Source: Varroa destructor (Eukaryota; Arthropoda; Arachnida; Mesostigmata; Varroidae). From it: 64,000 nt of DNA. Made by a program: the position numbers and the translations under genes. Under the pieces are notes generated by a model. It made no database searches, was not told the origin of the DNA, and saw only the letters and a program-made list of their open reading frames with translations. The stretch is taken from positions 42,307,119-42,371,118 of the forward strand of contig NW_019211457.1 of assembly GCF_002443255.2 (NCBI RefSeq), given 5' to 3'. Shown piece by piece: positions 62,120 through 64,000 of this stretch (its first letter is position 1; each line of letters starts with the position of its first letter).

Positions 62120-62314
62120 TTACTTCATAAAAGCTTTTCTTCTAGCGGGTTTTCTAGAAGACATGTGATAAATGTCCTGATAAGAGTCCTCATTGCCTCG
62201 TTGCTTAACTAAAAAGGCCTTATTTCCCGAACTCAACATGTAGATTCCGGGATGATATCGGATAAACCCACTGTCTGCCGGCATCTGACAGGTATATCTA
62301 AATCCGGTTGACAT
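62120..62314 (-). pseudogene. Very degenerate Kunitz-like fragment, speculative
   Basis: A 64-residue minus-strand frame contains CQMPADSG, then RYHPG.Y, SSGNKAF, and RGNEDSY. This order resembles a Kunitz domain (C..P.D.G....R..Y.....G.C..F.....GN.N.F). All Kunitz cysteines after the first are absent and the spacing is two to three residues short. If genuine it is a dead domain; if not, it is coincidence. Kunitz proteins are abundant in ticks and mites, which makes a remnant plausible there. The frame is closed by TAG eight codons upstream of the ATG. Confidence 0.15.
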
Positions 62315-63236
62315 TCGTTCGATGGGTTGACTACCCTACCAAAATGTGCGTTTATCGCGTCAGTCTTTGCCTAAGTTTCAACGGCGTTATCTCTTTGAAA
62401 TTAACTAGGCTCGTTTATCCAACAGCGTCGGAGATAGAGAGGCTACTACGCCGATTCTCGTCTTATGGCATTGAGGAATACGCTGGCTGACGTTCAGGGA
62501 TCGAGTGGGCCTTTATACAGCATTAAATAGAGTGTGGACAATACCGCACTAAGTAATTGACCTTTTCTCTGTGTTTCTCGATGGGCCGTTAGATCGAAGC
62601 CTTAGGTGTCCACATCTATGGTCGTCCTTGTGAGGGAAACGAAAACAGGTCCAGGCAATGTAGCATGCAGTAACATGGCAAAGTAACAGAAAATGGGTAG
62701 TTACCTAATTGTTCATTGCGACCGCTTATTGTCCTTAATCTCGTGCTTGTTCGCGTCGTACCTGGCAGTGTGTCCTGGCATTGGCCGTAGAACGATGGCA
62801 AGTAGCGAGGACGGTGCTTCTGTGATACAGCGACAAAAGCTACTTGTTCGTGAGTCGCCGAGGTAAAACTCGCGCAGATAAACTCTCCCGACAGCATTTG
62901 TCTCGCTGCCAGAAATCTGGGCAGACCAAATAAAGTTGGCAAAGATTGCAACACTCACGACGACGACTTGTGCAGGTGCATGAACACTCTGTAATTATTG
63001 CGTTAAGTTAACCAGCATTTGTCAGCACAGCTGGCAGGAATATCAGTCAGTTAGCTGGAGTTTTTTTAGTTCAAGCGATGTGTTCAAAGATTACTTTGAC
63101 GGCTGTGGTATATCGTTATTATGCATACATGAGTGTATGACTATTAGATCGGTGAACTTGTGATTTTGTTTAAGCAGGGCACTGCGCCCATTCTAAGAAT
63201 AACTGTGTGCATACGTGCTATTCTAATCATGAACGA

Positions 63237-63240
<4 letters not shown>

Positions 63241-63267
<27 letters not shown>
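63241..63267. repeat. (TA)13 microsatellite
   Basis: Twenty-seven alternating bases about 710 nt before the last visible PP1-like exon. Confidence 0.97.
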
Positions 63268-63975
63268 GCTAGTTCCAAGTCGGCACGGTAATCCCCCGTT
63301 GTGGCTATCATAAAGGCCGTCGTCTTTGAACGTGCTTTTGAATAATTTCTTTGTTTATTAGTATACGAACGAGTCAATACACCATCTAGCGCTTATGCCG
63401 TTCTAGTTACGAATAAATGTCCGCACCACAAACTGAACTCGATACCATGGAACAGGTCTTATAGAAAGCATATTGACCTATAAGAAAGGGTGAGACCCCC
63501 TACTACACAAGGAAAAATAGCAGAACTGTGCCTGAAACGCTGCTAGTTAATGGGTTTACTCACGGGGGTAACGCAGAACTCTGCTAGCCACCTTTATTTT
63601 GTTTTTCTTCTTTTATTGACTTATGCGCTTGATGAATGCCCCATTAAATCTTGCTGGGGTAAATTGGAGTACATATTTCACCATCTGTGTTTCACCGAAT
63701 CTTCTTCCTTATGTATTTCATGCATTTGTTTCTTGCGATCATTATGCTAAAAAGGTGAGCACGACTAAAAACACGATAGTGACAATACTGAATGAACTTA
63801 ACGATATGAAGCTGGCACAAGCATTCGTATGCTTGTTATGTTATAGATTATGATGAATAGGATTATTTTTTACATTAAAAAGTTAGGAAATACTAAAAAG
63901 GATCTAAGGATATTCTCATACGGTAGAGGTGCTCATGGACCGTTTCGCTAAGAACCCTAAACTCTCTAATTTCAG

Positions 63976-64000
63976 GGTCTATGGATTCTACGAGGAATGT
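63976..64000 (+). CDS. PP1-like phosphatase, start of next exon (truncated by window end)
   Basis: After the acceptor TAATTTCAG the sequence supplies the last base of a Lys codon, then VYGFYEEC. This is the PP1 segment that directly follows ASINR/K (IYGFYDEC in the canonical enzyme). It ends at the window edge, so roughly 190 more C-terminal residues are expected outside. Confidence 0.88.

Larger units (their letters stand above)
54006..63975 (+). other. Large intron of the PP1-like gene (9.97 kb)
   Basis: It runs from AA|GTAAGC to TTTCAG|G. The join restores an AAG codon and gives ASIN-K-VYGFYEEC, matching the order in PP1. The intron holds TA repeats (57855-57882, 58697-58709, 63241-63267), a C14 run, a T12A7 foldback, and several open frames of uncertain status, both sense (59845-60137) and antisense (55822-55496, 62314-62120). 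Apart from these I see no recognised gene inside it. Confidence 0.8.

Noticed and set aside
62616..62958. Two overlapping minus-strand frames (112 and 81 codons)
   Set aside because: Cysteine content drew attention but the spacing fits no disulfide-rich family.
1..64000. CRISPR arrays, bacterial operons, prophage or plasmid features
   Set aside because: No regularly spaced direct repeats or dense gene packing; the window is spliced eukaryotic DNA.

Overview
This is eukaryotic nuclear DNA that is mostly non-coding. Only two loci are clearly recognisable. Coding sequence is sparse, the two complete introns seen are about 1.75 kb and 9.97 kb, (TA)n microsatellites are frequent, and CpG does not look depleted by eye. 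Together with a mitochondrial MARCH5-type ubiquitin ligase and a PP1-family phosphatase, this suggests an invertebrate animal. An arthropod, perhaps a parasitiform mite, is my best guess, but no sequence marker proves it.

Left part (1-9.6 kb): gene-poor DNA, then one uninterrupted minus-strand coding region (9474-8428) for a 348-residue MARCH5 homologue. It has a complete RING-CH finger and four predicted membrane segments. A good 3' splice-site candidate lies 56 nt upstream of its ATG.

Middle part (9.6-51.9 kb): no gene I can name. It holds simple repeats, a tRNA-like segment with an exact B box near 20.7 kb, small hairpins, a foldback near 34.4 kb, a TATA box followed by a short open frame near 14.7 kb, and several open frames whose lengths are mostly what chance would give.

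Right part (51.9-64.0 kb): a plus-strand gene for a diverged PP1-like serine/threonine phosphatase. Three exons are visible: 51939-52144, 53898-54005, and the first 25 nt of the next exon at 63976-64000. They join in phase and carry the catalytic GDIHG, GDYVDRG and GNHE motifs. The N-terminal exon was not found and the C-terminal two thirds lie past the window. Intron 52145-53897 contains, on the opposite strand, what looks like a decayed BEL/Pao-type LTR-retrotransposon RNase H region. Intron 54006-63975 contains AT-rich DNA, TA repeats and a few protein-like open frames, including a very degenerate Kunitz-like one.

The two recognised genes show no functional linkage. I found no convincing undescribed system. 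The points most worth checking are the divergence of the PP1 paralogue, the retroelement remnant inside it, and the uninterrupted MARCH5 coding region.
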